Source: Streptomyces sp. NRRL S-1022 (lineage in GTDB: Bacteria > Actinomycetota > Actinomycetes > Streptomycetales > Streptomycetaceae). From it: DNA of 64,000 bases. The position numbers and the translations under genes are program-made. Shown here piece by piece: positions 24,317 to 33,319 of this stretch. Numbering within the stretch: position 1 is the stretch's first letter; each line of letters opens with the position of its first letter. Location of the stretch: the NCBI RefSeq assembly GCF_000720135.1, contig NZ_JOIU01000037.1, positions 1-64,000 on the forward strand, written 5' to 3'. The notes below the pieces were generated by a model. It was not told the origin of the DNA and made no database searches. It was given only the letters and a program-made list of their open reading frames with translations.

Positions 24317-25690
24317 ATGACACCCCCAGCCCCAACCCGTCGCAGTGGCCGCTGGATCGAGCGCTGGGACCCGGAGGACGAGGGATTCTGGCAGGCGACC
24401 GGGGAACGGACCGCCCGCCGGAACCTGTGGTTCTCCGTGCTCTCCGAGCACATCGGCTTCTCCGTCTGGACGCTGTGGTCCGTGCTGGTGCTGTTCATGG
24501 GCCCGGAGTACGGCCTCACCCCGGCCGACAAGTTCCTGCTGACCTCGGTGGTGACCCTGGTCGGCGCGGTGGCCCGGGTGCCGTACACCTTCGCCGTGGC
24601 CGTCTTCGGCGGCCGCAACTGGACGGTCGTCTCCGCCAGTCTGCTGCTGATCCCGACCGTGGCCGCGTTCACGGTCATGGAGCCCGGGACGTCGTACTCC
24701 ACCTTCCTCCTGGTGGGCCTGCTGGCCGGCATCGGCGGCGGCAACTTCGCCTCCTCCATGACCAACATCAACGCCTTCTTCCCGCTGCGGAAGAAGGGCT
24801 GGGCGCTCGGCCTCAACGCGGGCGGCGGCAACATCGGCGTGCCCGTCATCCAGCTCATCGCGCTCGCCGTCATCGGCGCGGGCGGCGGCCCGCGCGTGCT
24901 GCTCGGGATCTACATCCCGCTGATCGTCGTCGCCGCCGTCATGGCCGCGCTGTTCATGGACAACCTGGCCTCGGTGAAGAACGACACCGGCGCGGCCAAG
25001 GACGCCGCCCGGGACGCCCACACCTGGATCATGGCCTTCCTGTACATCGGCACCTTCGGCTCCTTCATCGGCTACAGCTTCGCCTTCGGCCAGGTGCTGA
25101 CGAACGGGTTCGGCCGGACCCCGCTGCAGGCCGCGTACCTCACCTTCATCGGCCCGCTGCTAGGCTCCCTCGTCCGCCCCCTCGGCGGCCGGCTCGCCGA
25201 CCGCTACGGCGGCGCCCGCATCACCCTGTGGAACTACGTCGGCATGGCCGCCGCCACCGCCGTGCTCATCGTGGCCGGCATGCAGAAGTCGCTGGCGCTG
25301 TTCGTGTCCGTGTTCGTCGTCCTCTTCGTGCTGAGCGGGCTCGGCAACGGGTCGACGTTCAAGATGATCCCCGGCATCTTCCAGGCCAAGGCGCTGGCCA
25401 AGGGCCTGGAGGGCGAGGCCGCCGTCGCCCACGGCCGGCGGCTGTCCGGCGCGTCCATGGGCCTGATCGGCGCGGTCGGCGCGCTCGGCGGAGTCGGCAT
25501 CAACCTCGCCTTCCGCCAGTCCTTCCTCTCCTACGGCTCCGGGACGGGCGCGTTCGTCGCCTTCCTCGCCTACTACGGTGTCTGCTTCGCGGTGACGTGG
25601 GCCGTATACCTTCGCCGCCCGGCCGGCCGGGTCACCGCGGCAGCGGCCGCTTCACAGGAGAAGACCCAGCTCAGCTATGCCGAGGTGTGA
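24317..25690 (+). CDS. narK: Nitrate/nitrite transporter NarK
   Basis: MFS nitrate/nitrite porter of 457 residues with about 12 helices. The family signatures are visible: GIGGGNFASSMTNINAFFP and LNAGGGNIGVPVIQL early on, and a second signature FVLSGLGNGSTFKMIP. A hydrophilic 40-residue N-terminus precedes helix 1. ATG at 24317 follows GGAGG. It moves nitrate in or nitrite out of the cell. It lies directly upstream of nnaR on the same strand, separated by a hairpin, which supports an assimilatory role. Confidence 0.92.
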   Translation: MTPPAPTRRSGRWIERWDPEDEGFWQATGERTARRNLWFSVLSEHIGFSVWTLWSVLVLFMGPEYGLTPADKFLLTSVVTLVGAVARVPYTFAVAVFGGRNWTVVSASLLLIPTVAAFTVMEPGTSYSTFLLVGLLAGIGGGNFASSMTNINAFFPLRKKGWALGLNAGGGNIGVPVIQLIALAVIGAGGGPRVLLGIYIPLIVVAAVMAALFMDNLASVKNDTGAAKDAARDAHTWIMAFLYIGTFGSFIGYSFAFGQVLTNGFGRTPLQAAYLTFIGPLLGSLVRPLGGRLADRYGGARITLWNYVGMAAATAVLIVAGMQKSLALFVSVFVVLFVLSGLGNGSTFKMIPGIFQAKALAKGLEGEAAVAHGRRLSGASMGLIGAVGALGGVGINLAFRQSFLSYGSGTGAFVAFLAYYGVCFAVTWAVYLRRPAGRVTAAAAASQEKTQLSYAEV

Positions 25691-25710
25691 CGTAACACCG
25701 GTGACATCAT

Positions 25711-25753
25711 GCCGAACCGAGCCTGTCACGCTTCGTTGACAGGCTCGTTCGGC
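25711..25753 (+). terminator. Hairpin between narK and nnaR
   Basis: Arms GCCGAACCGAGCCTGTCA and TGACAGGCTCGTTCGGC pair with one bulge around an 8-base loop. It may end narK transcripts or act as an attenuator ahead of nnaR. The T-tract is weak. Confidence 0.6.
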
Positions 25754-25777
25754 GTGCCGGTCAGCTAGGAGAGCCCC

Positions 25778-26929
25778 ATGTACGACGAAGAGCAGCAACC
25801 CGAGCACGGCCCCCTCGCCGGGTTCACCGTGGGCGTCACCGCCGCGCGCCGGGCCGAGGAACTGGGCGCCCTGCTCCAGCGGCGCGGCGCCACCGTCCTG
25901 CACGCCCCCGCGCTGCGGATCGTGCCGCTCGCGGACGACGGCGAACTGCTCGCCGCCACGAAGGAGATCATCGACCAGGTGCCGGACGTGGTCGTGGCCA
26001 CCACCGCGATCGGCTTCCGCGGCTGGGTCGAGGCCGCCGACGGCTGGGGCCTCGGCGAGCAGCTCCTCGGCCGGCTGCGCGGGGTACGGCTGCTGGCGCG
26101 CGGCCCGAAGGTGAAGGGCGCGATCCGCGCGGCCGGCCTCAGCGAGGAGTGGTCGCCCTCCTCGGAATCCCTGGCCGAGGTCCTCGACCGGCTGCTGGAG
26201 GAGGGCGTCGACGGCGACCGCGTCGCCGTACAGCTGCACGGGGAACCGCTCCCCGGCTTCGTCGAGTCGCTGCGGGCCGCCGGCGCGGAAGTGGTACCCG
26301 TCCCGGTCTACCGCTGGATGCCGCCCGAGGACCTCGGCCCCCTGGACCGCCTCCTGGACGCGGCCGTCACCCGCGGCCTGGACGCCCTCACCTTCACCAG
26401 CGCCCCCGCCGCCGCCTCGCTGCTCTCCCGCGCGGAGGACCGCGGCCTGCTGGACGAGCTGCTGGCGGCCCTGGCCCACGACGTCGTCCCGGCCTGCGTC
26501 GGCCCCGTCACCGCGATCCCCCTCCAGGCCCGCGGAGTGGACACCGTCCAGCCGGAGCGGTTCCGCCTGGGCCCCCTGGTCCAGCTCCTGTGCCAGGAAC
26601 TCCCGTCCCGGGCCCGCTCACTGCCCGTCGCCGGCCACCGGGTGGAGATCCGCGGCCACGCGGTCGTCGTCGACGGCGAGCTGAAGCCGGTCCCGCCGGC
26701 CGGCATGTCCCTCCTGCGCGCCCTGGCCCACCGCCCCGGCTGGGTGGTGCCCCGCGCCGACCTGCTCCGCGCCCTGCCGGGCGCGGGCCGCGACGAACAC
26801 GCCGTCGAAACGGCGATGGCCCGCCTCCGCACGGCCCTCGGCGCACCGAAGCTCATCCAGACGGTGGTGAAGCGGGGCTACCGCCTGGCACTGGACCCGG
26901 CGGCGGACGCCAAGTACGCGGACGCGTGA
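25778..26929 (+). CDS. nnaR: NnaR: HemD-like domain fused to a winged-helix DNA-binding domain
   Basis: Protein of 383 residues. Residues 15-265 are uroporphyrinogen-III synthase-like (FTVGVTAARRAEELGALLQRRGATVLHAPALRIVP ... LTFTSAPAAASLL ... PACVGPVTAIPLQARGV). Residues 290-375 form an OmpR-type winged helix (LVPRADLLRALPGAGRDEHAVETAMARLRTALG ... VVKRGYRL). In S. coelicolor this architecture is NnaR, a co-activator with GlnR of nitrate and nitrite assimilation genes. The proximity to narK supports that. Whether the HemD domain is still enzymatic is not clear. ATG at 25778 with GGAGAG upstream. Confidence 0.88.
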   Translation: MYDEEQQPEHGPLAGFTVGVTAARRAEELGALLQRRGATVLHAPALRIVPLADDGELLAATKEIIDQVPDVVVATTAIGFRGWVEAADGWGLGEQLLGRLRGVRLLARGPKVKGAIRAAGLSEEWSPSSESLAEVLDRLLEEGVDGDRVAVQLHGEPLPGFVESLRAAGAEVVPVPVYRWMPPEDLGPLDRLLDAAVTRGLDALTFTSAPAAASLLSRAEDRGLLDELLAALAHDVVPACVGPVTAIPLQARGVDTVQPERFRLGPLVQLLCQELPSRARSLPVAGHRVEIRGHAVVVDGELKPVPPAGMSLLRALAHRPGWVVPRADLLRALPGAGRDEHAVETAMARLRTALGAPKLIQTVVKRGYRLALDPAADAKYADA

Positions 26930-26999
26930 GGCACCGGAAAGCCTCTGGAACTGCTCAAGTCGTTTGGAGCGGGCCGGGCCCGGGCGTCAGCATGATCGT

Positions 27000-27335
27000 A
27001 TGAAGGGACTCACGGGATTCGGCAGGAAGCAAGACCTCGTGCTGGTCATCCGGGACTCCGACGTGGTCGCGGCGGCGCTGCGGGAGGCGCTGGCCGGGGC
27101 CTCGCAGGAGGAGCGGGCGGGACTGGAGCGGGCGGTCGCGGTCGTCGGGGCCACCGCCGGTGCGAGCGAGGGGCGGTTGCGGGCCGACTGGGTGCGCGGC
27201 CGGCTGGCCGACGTCGGTTTCGGCGGCGACATCGAGTCCGTCGCCGCCGTCAAGGCGTTGCGCCAGGCCGAGCCGGGGCTCAGTCTGCTGGCCGCGGTGC
27301 AGTTGCAGAAGGAAGCGGTGGCCCACCCGCGGTAG
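27000..27335 (+). CDS. Conserved small hypothetical protein
   Basis: Protein of 111 residues, not recognised. It is hydrophilic and probably all-helical, with DLVLVIRDSDVVAAALREAL, a Glu/Arg-rich middle, and GGDIESVAAVKALRQAEPGLSLLAAVQLQKEA. No signal peptide or membrane helix. The ATG at 27000 has no clear ribosome site; no better start was found. Its last 56 bases overlap the end of the convergent matB gene, so an in-phase shared end is conserved on both strands. Function unknown. Confidence 0.65.
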   Translation: MKGLTGFGRKQDLVLVIRDSDVVAAALREALAGASQEERAGLERAVAVVGATAGASEGRLRADWVRGRLADVGFGGDIESVAAVKALRQAEPGLSLLAAVQLQKEAVAHPR

Positions 27336-29448
27336 CGGCCGGCGGCGCCGCCACCCCGCCCGTGCGGCGCAGCTTCTGCCAGCGCAGCCGGCCTCCCGTC
27401 AGGGCGGTGATCCAGGACTGGAGCAGGACGACGTACATGAGCTGGCGGTAGAGGAGCTGCTGGAGCGGGAGGGACAGCAGCGGGGTGAGGGGTTCGCGGT
27501 CGAGGTGGAAGGCGTAGGCCGCGCAGGCCGCCTGCACGGCGAGGACGGCGAACCAGGCGGCGATCGTCTTCGCGGTCGGTCCGAACACCAGGCCGTAGAC
27601 GAGGAACAGGTCGATCAGCGGGGCCAGCAGCGGGGCGACCACCATGAACAGGGCGACCAGGGGCAGGCCGACCCGGCCGAAGCGGCCCGAGGGACCCCGC
27701 TCGAACAGGGCGCGGCGGTGCTTCCAGATGGCCTGCATGGTGCCGTACGACCAGCGGTAGCGCTGGGACCACAGCTGCTGGACGGACTCCGGCGCCTCCG
27801 TCCACGCGCGGGCCTTCTCGGCGTACACCACGCGCCAGCCGTCGCGGTGCAGGGCCATCGTGACGTCGGTGTCCTCGGCGAGCGTGTCGTCGCTCATGCC
27901 GCCGACGCGCTCCAGGGCGGACTTCCGGAACGCCCCGACCGCGCCGGGGATGGTCGGCATGCACCGCAGGACGTCGTACATCCGGCGGTCCAGGTTGAAG
28001 CCCATCACGTACTCGATGTGCTGCCAGGCGCCGATGAGCCGGTTCTTGTTGCCGACCTTGGCGTTGCCGGCGACGGCGCCGACGCGCGGGTCGGCGAAGG
28101 GCTGGACGAGTTCACGGACGGTGGCCGGTTCGAAGACGGTGTCGCCGTCCATCATCACGACCAGGTCGTACCGGGCCTCGGCCAGGCCTCGGTTGAGGGC
28201 GGCCGGCTTGCCCGCGTTGGCCTGGCGGATCACCCGGACCCCGGGCAGGTCCAGCGCCTCGACGAGGTCGGCCGTGCCGTCGCCGGAGCCGTCGTCGATG
28301 ACCAGCACCTCGACGGGGTGCTCGCCGCGGGTCAGTGAACGGACGGTGTTCTCGATGCACTTGGCCTCGTTGTACGCCGGCACCAGCACCGACACCGGCT
28401 CGGTCACCGGCCCGTCGCCCCAGCGGAAGCCGGGGCGCCGGGTGCGGCGGGCGTGCGCGCCGGACAGCAGCAGCATCAGGCCGAAGCGGGCGAGGACGAG
28501 GCAGCCCACGACGGCCAGGCCCACCACGAGGACGGCGGTGAGGTGGTCGGCGCCCTTCACCAGCGCGACCCACGCCCTCCCCTTCCACAGGTCGAGGCCC
28601 GTGACGGGGGTGTCCGCGCTGGGCGCCCGCAGCGCTTCGGTGAGGGTCGGGAAGGTGTAGCCCTGCTGCCGGAGCCGGGGCAGGAGCGCGTCGAGCGCCT
28701 GCACGGTCTGGTGCCGGTCGCCGCCCGAGTCGTGCATGAGGACGACCGCGCCCCGGCCCCCGTGCGGGGTGGCGTTGCGGACGATCCGCGCGACGCCCGG
28801 CTTGCGCCAGTCCTCGCTGTCGGTGTCGTCGACGACGGTGAGGTAGCCGCGGCCGCCGATGTACCGGGTGACGGGCCAGGACCGGTTGTCGAGGGCGTCC
28901 GCGGAGGAGGAGTACGGCGGCCGGAACAGCGAACTGCGGATGCCGGCCGCTCCGGCGAGCGCCAGCTGGTTCTGGGACAGCTCCCAGTCGATGCGCCGCG
29001 TGGAGTGGTACGACAGGTCGGGGTGGTCGAAGGTGTGCAGGCCGACCTCGTGGCCCTCGGCGACCATCCGCCGGACCAGCTCCGGGTGGCGGGAGGTCAT
29101 GGTGCCGGTGACGAAGAAGACCGCGTGCGCGTGGTGCTTCTTCAGTACGTCGAGCACCTTCGGGGTCCAGGCCGGGTCGGGGCCGTCGTCGAAGGTGAGG
29201 ACGATGCGGTGGTCGGGGATGCGCAGGCTGCTGCTGCGGCCGTGCCGGGTGTCGATGACCGGGCCGCCGTCCAGGATCCGCCGCGGCACCTCGTCGTTCG
29301 CCGCGGCGGGCCGGATGCGGTGGTCCGCGAGGATCTCGTTGTGCACGTAGCCGCGCAGCATCAGCATCGCCAGGGTCGCGCCCAGGACCAGGAGGGGCAG
29401 CAGGTAGCGCAGCGGCAGCCGGGGGCGGCGCCGGGGATGTGAAGCCAT
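27280..29448 (-). CDS. matB: MatB: polysaccharide deacetylase fused to family 2 glycosyltransferase
   Basis: Membrane protein of 722 residues. One N-terminal transmembrane helix precedes an extracytoplasmic NodB deacetylase (about residues 80-270) with TFDDGPD, the metal site HTFDH, RPPYS and LMHDSG. A second helix (about 300-330) leads to a cytoplasmic GT2 domain with DDGSGDGT, MMDGDT, EDTDVTMALHRDGW and QRYRW. Three to four more helices follow. This is the bifunctional layout of S. coelicolor MatB. There, MatAB makes beta-1,6-poly-GlcNAc that glues hyphae into pellets. It lies 19 bases downstream of matA. The ATG at 29448 has a weak ribosome site, so coupling with matA is likely. Confidence 0.9.
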   Translation of the reverse strand: MASHPRRRPRLPLRYLLPLLVLGATLAMLMLRGYVHNEILADHRIRPAAANDEVPRRILDGGPVIDTRHGRSSSLRIPDHRIVLTFDDGPDPAWTPKVLDVLKKHHAHAVFFVTGTMTSRHPELVRRMVAEGHEVGLHTFDHPDLSYHSTRRIDWELSQNQLALAGAAGIRSSLFRPPYSSSADALDNRSWPVTRYIGGRGYLTVVDDTDSEDWRKPGVARIVRNATPHGGRGAVVLMHDSGGDRHQTVQALDALLPRLRQQGYTFPTLTEALRAPSADTPVTGLDLWKGRAWVALVKGADHLTAVLVVGLAVVGCLVLARFGLMLLLSGAHARRTRRPGFRWGDGPVTEPVSVLVPAYNEAKCIENTVRSLTRGEHPVEVLVIDDGSGDGTADLVEALDLPGVRVIRQANAGKPAALNRGLAEARYDLVVMMDGDTVFEPATVRELVQPFADPRVGAVAGNAKVGNKNRLIGAWQHIEYVMGFNLDRRMYDVLRCMPTIPGAVGAFRKSALERVGGMSDDTLAEDTDVTMALHRDGWRVVYAEKARAWTEAPESVQQLWSQRYRWSYGTMQAIWKHRRALFERGPSGRFGRVGLPLVALFMVVAPLLAPLIDLFLVYGLVFGPTAKTIAAWFAVLAVQAACAAYAFHLDREPLTPLLSLPLQQLLYRQLMYVVLLQSWITALTGGRLRWQKLRRTGGVAAPPAATAGGPPLPSATAPRPAD

Positions 29449-29467
29449 CTGAGGGTGTTCCGCCTGG

Positions 29468-30772
29468 TCAGAGGGAGAGCTTGGGGTGCGGGTGCCGGGT
29501 GCGGCCGGGCGGGGTGTGGGTACGGCCCGGCGGGGTCGGCGTGGGCGTCGCGGCGGTCGCGGTGCCTGAGGCGGACGGTGCCGGGGTCTGTGCGGCCGAG
29601 GACACGGCCGGGGAGGGGGACGCCGTGCTGCCGGGCGCGGAGGAGGTGCCGGCCGACGGCTCACCCGAGGCGGAGACGTCGGCCGCGGCGGGCGAACCGT
29701 TGCCCGGTATGGCGGTACCGGTCACCACGGTGCCCACGGCCGGCCCGGTCACCACACCGGTGCCAGGCGGCGTCGGCGTCGGCGTCGTGGAGGCGCTGGG
29801 CAGCGGGGAGGTGTCCACCTTGCTCGCCGGCCTGTCCTGCTTCTGGCCCGGCACCGGAAGCCAGGGGGCGGCGGAGTTCCCGGACAGCAGGGTGGCGACG
29901 ATGACGGCGGCGTACCCCGCGCAGACGACCGCCACGGCCTGCCCGAGCCGGCGGAAACGGCGGCTGCGCCGGCCCGACTCGTCCACGAAGACCGGCCCGT
30001 CGGACCCGCGCGCCCCGTCCACGGCCACCACCGTGCCCGGGAGCCCGAGCCGCACGTCACCCAGCCGAACGGTCACGTCCACCGACTCGGTCACACCCAC
30101 GCCGCCCGGACCGGGAGCGGCGGCAAGGACCGCCGCATCGGCGAGGGTCCCCGCCCCCTCGCCAGCCACCACGCCAGCCTCCTCGGTACCGACGGGCACG
30201 GAGGGCACGGAGGGCACGGAGGGCTGGGAGGGCTTGGACGACTGGTACGGCTCGGCCGGCTCGGGGTGCTCGGCCGGCTCAGGGTGCTCGGTCCGCTCCG
30301 ACGGCTCTGCGGCCTCGCCGGGCTCGGATGCCACGGAAGCCTCCGCCGCCCCGGCGGACTCGGCCGGCTCGGCGAGCTCGCAGCGCCGGGGCGCCTCGGA
30401 GGGTGCCGACGGTGCGCGGGACTCCGAGGGCACGGGCGCCTCGGAAGACTCCACCGCGTCGACGGACTGGGCGGGCGCGGCAGACTCGCCGGGCTCGGAT
30501 CCCGTGGGCTCGGATTCCGTGGGCTCGGATTCCGCAGGGGTCTTCGCCTCGGCCTCGTCCGTGGACGCGCCCGGGGCTGCGGGCCGTACGTCGTCCGGCT
30601 GGGTCCTCGTGTCGTCCGGGCCGGAGGCCGGCGCATCGGCGACGGGAGTGGGCGAAGGGACGCGCACCGCGTCCGGATCCGTTCGCTCTTCGCCCTCGGC
30701 CACCGGCTCGACGAGCCCCGTCGACGCCGTTGACCGTGCTTCTGGTTGGGCGCCTTTCGGCCACTTTTTCAC
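29468..30772 (-). CDS. matA: MatA: low-complexity membrane protein of the mat operon
   Basis: Protein of 434 residues. The first 230 residues are disordered and rich in Ser, Glu, Pro and Ala, with many SEP, AEP and TES tripeptides. A small ordered stretch follows (VDVTVRLGDVRLGLPGTVVAVDG). One transmembrane helix comes next (GQAVAVVCAGYAAVIVATLLSG), then a Ser/Thr/Pro-rich extracytoplasmic tail. The start is a GTG (30772) reading VKKWPKG with GGGGGG upstream. The pairing with matB and the position support MatA. The sequence itself shows no catalytic motif. Confidence 0.75.
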   Translation of the reverse strand: MKKWPKGAQPEARSTASTGLVEPVAEGEERTDPDAVRVPSPTPVADAPASGPDDTRTQPDDVRPAAPGASTDEAEAKTPAESEPTESEPTGSEPGESAAPAQSVDAVESSEAPVPSESRAPSAPSEAPRRCELAEPAESAGAAEASVASEPGEAAEPSERTEHPEPAEHPEPAEPYQSSKPSQPSVPSVPSVPVGTEEAGVVAGEGAGTLADAAVLAAAPGPGGVGVTESVDVTVRLGDVRLGLPGTVVAVDGARGSDGPVFVDESGRRSRRFRRLGQAVAVVCAGYAAVIVATLLSGNSAAPWLPVPGQKQDRPASKVDTSPLPSASTTPTPTPPGTGVVTGPAVGTVVTGTAIPGNGSPAAADVSASGEPSAGTSSAPGSTASPSPAVSSAAQTPAPSASGTATAATPTPTPPGRTHTPPGRTRHPHPKLSL

Positions 30773-30882
30773 GCGCTTACATCCCCCCACGGGACAGGTC
30801 CGGGCGTACTCACGATCGCCATTACCACCTGTGCCCGGGCCATGAATGTAGCGCACGCGAAGGGGTGCTGCGCGCTGGGTCG

Positions 30883-31875
30883 TCACGGGTGGACGCCGCC
30901 CCCTTCCGGGTTCATCACCTCCTCGTCCGTGGCCGGAATCCATCCGCCGACAGGCCGCCGCAGCCACCCTTCCTCCCGTGCGATCTCGGCCACCGCCGTC
31001 CGCAGTGCGGTCAGTCCGGGATGAACCAGCCCCTTCCGCCACACCAGGGAGACGGGCGACAGCGGGACGGGGTCGACGAGGGGACGCCGTACCGTGCCGG
31101 GCAGGGGCGGGAAGTCCACGACGGCCAGTACCGGCGTCCGGGTCTTCGCCATGATGCGGCCGAACTCCTCGTCCCCGACGGCCAGCGGGAGGGGCGGGGC
31201 GAGCCGGACGGCGTGGTCCGCGAACAGCCGCTGGGCCAGGTCGGTCCACTCCCGGGTGCGCGGGTTGCCGGCCCCGGCGTAGACCGTCTCCCCGGCGAGC
31301 GCGGACAGCGGCACCCGGGCCGCTCCGGCCAGCGGGTGGTCCTCGGGCAGGACGACGGCCATCGGCTCGTACCGCACCGGCTGCTGCGCCAGGCCGGAGC
31401 GGAGCCCCGGGTCGAGTCCGGCGAACCGGCCGAAGGAGACGTCGAGGCGGCCGGCGAGCAGTTCGGCGGCGGCTCCGGTGAGGCCGCTCTCGTAGCGGGC
31501 CATCAGCTCGCAGTCGGGGGCGAGTTCGCGGGCCCGGTGCAGCACCCGGCGACCGGTGACCAGGCCCGACGTGTTGAGGTCGACCAGCAGCGGGCGGCCC
31601 TGGCCGGCGGCGAACGCGCTCAGCAGGTCGTCCTGGGCGGCGAGGACGCGGCGGGCGTGGGGCAGCAGGCGCTCGCCGTCGGCGGTCAGCGTGACCTGCC
31701 GGGTGGTCCGGACGAACAGCTCGGCACCCAGCTCCCGTTCCAGCCGCCGTACGTCCCGGCTGAGCGCCTGCTGGGCGACGTACAGGCGGGCCGCGGCCCG
31801 GGTGAAGTGCAGTTCCTCGGCGACGGCGACGAAGGCGCGCAGCAGCCGGGGGTCTATGTGGGCGGGGGCGGACAT
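30883..31875 (-). CDS. LysR-family transcriptional regulator
   Basis: LysR-type regulator of 330 residues. The N-terminal winged HTH reads LRAFVAVAEELHFTRAAARLYVAQQALSRDVRRLERELGAELFVRTTRQVTLT. The C-terminal periplasmic-binding-like effector domain follows. It is transcribed divergently from the MFS gene at 31960, and the 84-base gap probably carries the shared operator. The likely job is to control the transporter in response to its substrate. Confidence 0.92.
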   Translation of the reverse strand: MSAPAHIDPRLLRAFVAVAEELHFTRAAARLYVAQQALSRDVRRLERELGAELFVRTTRQVTLTADGERLLPHARRVLAAQDDLLSAFAAGQGRPLLVDLNTSGLVTGRRVLHRARELAPDCELMARYESGLTGAAAELLAGRLDVSFGRFAGLDPGLRSGLAQQPVRYEPMAVVLPEDHPLAGAARVPLSALAGETVYAGAGNPRTREWTDLAQRLFADHAVRLAPPLPLAVGDEEFGRIMAKTRTPVLAVVDFPPLPGTVRRPLVDPVPLSPVSLVWRKGLVHPGLTALRTAVAEIAREEGWLRRPVGGWIPATDEEVMNPEGGGVHP

Positions 31876-31959
31876 GGCGGTGAACCTACAACGTGGGTGC
31901 GTGAATCGGCACGCGGAAGGTGTTGGACCCGGTGATCCGCTCCGGGTGACCGTGGAGCC

Positions 31960-33183
31960 ATGCCGCAACAGACCACCGAAGACAGACCGGGACCGGTATC
32001 CGGTGAAGCCCCGGAACCGACCGGGTACCGCCGCCTGTTCAGCCTCCCCGGCGCCCGCGCCTTCACCACCGGCAACCTGCTGGCCCGCCTGCCGATGGGC
32101 ATGTTCGGCGTGAGCGCGGTGGTGATGATCGCCGGTTCCCGTGGCTCGTACGCCCTCGCCGGTGCCGTCTCGGCGACCGGGCTCGCGGCGACCGGGGTGG
32201 CCGGGCCCTGGCTCGCCCGGCTGGTGGACCGGCACGGGCAGGCCCGCATCGCGCTGCCGGCCACGGTCGTCGCCGTGCTGGGCAGCCTCGCGCTGCTGCT
32301 GTGCGTCCGCTACGACGCCCCCGACTGGACCCTGTTCGCCGCCTACGCCGGCACCGCGGCCACCCCGAACATCGGCGGTCTGTCCCGCGCCCGCTGGGCC
32401 CACCTGCTGCGCGACGAACCCGGCGCGCTGCACACCGCGAACGCGTTCGAGCAGGCCGCGGACGAGCTGTGCTTCATGCTCGGACCGGTGCTGGCGTCCT
32501 TCCTGACCGGCACGTTCTTCCCGGAGGCGGGCACGCTCGCGGCGGCGGCGCTGCTGCTCGCCGGCATGCTGCTGTTCCTCGCCCAGCGGGCGACCGAGCC
32601 GCCGCCGGCGGCCCGTTCGCCGGCGCCCTCGCCGCTGCGCAGCCCGGGCATCCCGCCGCTGCTGGCCTGCTTCGTCGCGACCGGCGCGGTGTTCGGCTCG
32701 ATGGAGCTCGTCACGATCGCGTACGCCGACGGGCAGGGCCATCGGGCGGCGGCGGGTGCCGTGCTCGCGCTCCAGGCGGCGGGGTCGTGCGCGGCGGGCC
32801 TGGCGTACGGTGCGCTGAAGCCGGCGAGGCTGCGGCTCGGGCAGTGCCTGGCGGGGATGACCGTACTGATGGCCCTGCCGTGGCTGGCCGCGGGCCTCAC
32901 CGGATCGCTCTGGGCACTGGCGGCGGCACTGCTGCCGGCGGGTATGGCGACCGCGCCGACGATGGTCACGGCGATGACCCTGGTGCAGCGGCGCACCCCG
33001 GCCGGCCGCCTCAACGAAGGGATGAGCCTGATGGTGACGGGCCTGCTCACGGGCGTCGCCTGCGGCTCGGCGGCAGGAGGGTGGGCGGCGGAACACCTCT
33101 CGGCCACCACCGGGTACGCCGTGCCGCCCGCGGCGGCCGGTCTGGCGCTGCTGATCCACGCCGGCCGGCCGCGACGGCGATGA
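31960..33183 (+). CDS. MFS transporter
   Basis: Membrane protein of 407 residues with about 12 helices. The loop after helix 2 reads ARLVDRHGQARIALP, an MFS motif A variant, and FEQAADELCFMLGPVLASF resembles putative sugar-efflux/YbjJ-like exporters in actinobacteria. It is divergent from the LysR gene. The ATG at 31960 is the first in frame. Substrate unknown. A terminator and an intergenic repeat follow. Confidence 0.88.
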   Translation: MPQQTTEDRPGPVSGEAPEPTGYRRLFSLPGARAFTTGNLLARLPMGMFGVSAVVMIAGSRGSYALAGAVSATGLAATGVAGPWLARLVDRHGQARIALPATVVAVLGSLALLLCVRYDAPDWTLFAAYAGTAATPNIGGLSRARWAHLLRDEPGALHTANAFEQAADELCFMLGPVLASFLTGTFFPEAGTLAAAALLLAGMLLFLAQRATEPPPAARSPAPSPLRSPGIPPLLACFVATGAVFGSMELVTIAYADGQGHRAAAGAVLALQAAGSCAAGLAYGALKPARLRLGQCLAGMTVLMALPWLAAGLTGSLWALAAALLPAGMATAPTMVTAMTLVQRRTPAGRLNEGMSLMVTGLLTGVACGSAAGGWAAEHLSATTGYAVPPAAAGLALLIHAGRPRRR

Positions 33184-33184
33184 G

Positions 33185-33245
33185 CGCCCGGCGCGGCGCG
33201 GGGAACTGTGCGCGACGAGCCGCGGCGCACCCGCACCCGCACCCG
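33185..33245. repeat. Recurrent Streptomyces-type intergenic element, copy 2
   Basis: Contains GCGCGGCGCGGGGAACTG, then TGCGCGACGAGCC and cacCCGCACCCG repeats. The order of parts matches copy 1 at 16886-16945. It lies between a gene end and a terminator, as copy 1 does. Confidence 0.4.
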
Positions 33246-33254
33246 GCAAAGGCG

Positions 33255-33286
33255 AAGGCCCCGTCACCGGAAAGCGACGGGGCCTT
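33255..33286. terminator. Intrinsic terminator between the MFS gene and ssrA
   Basis: An 11-bp stem AAGGCCCCGTC/GACGGGGCCTT closes a 10-base loop. It separates the plus-strand MFS gene from the minus-strand ssrA and may serve both. Confidence 0.75.
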
Positions 33287-33319
33287 GCCCACATGGGGTC
33301 GGCCCCCGGAGGGGCCTCG

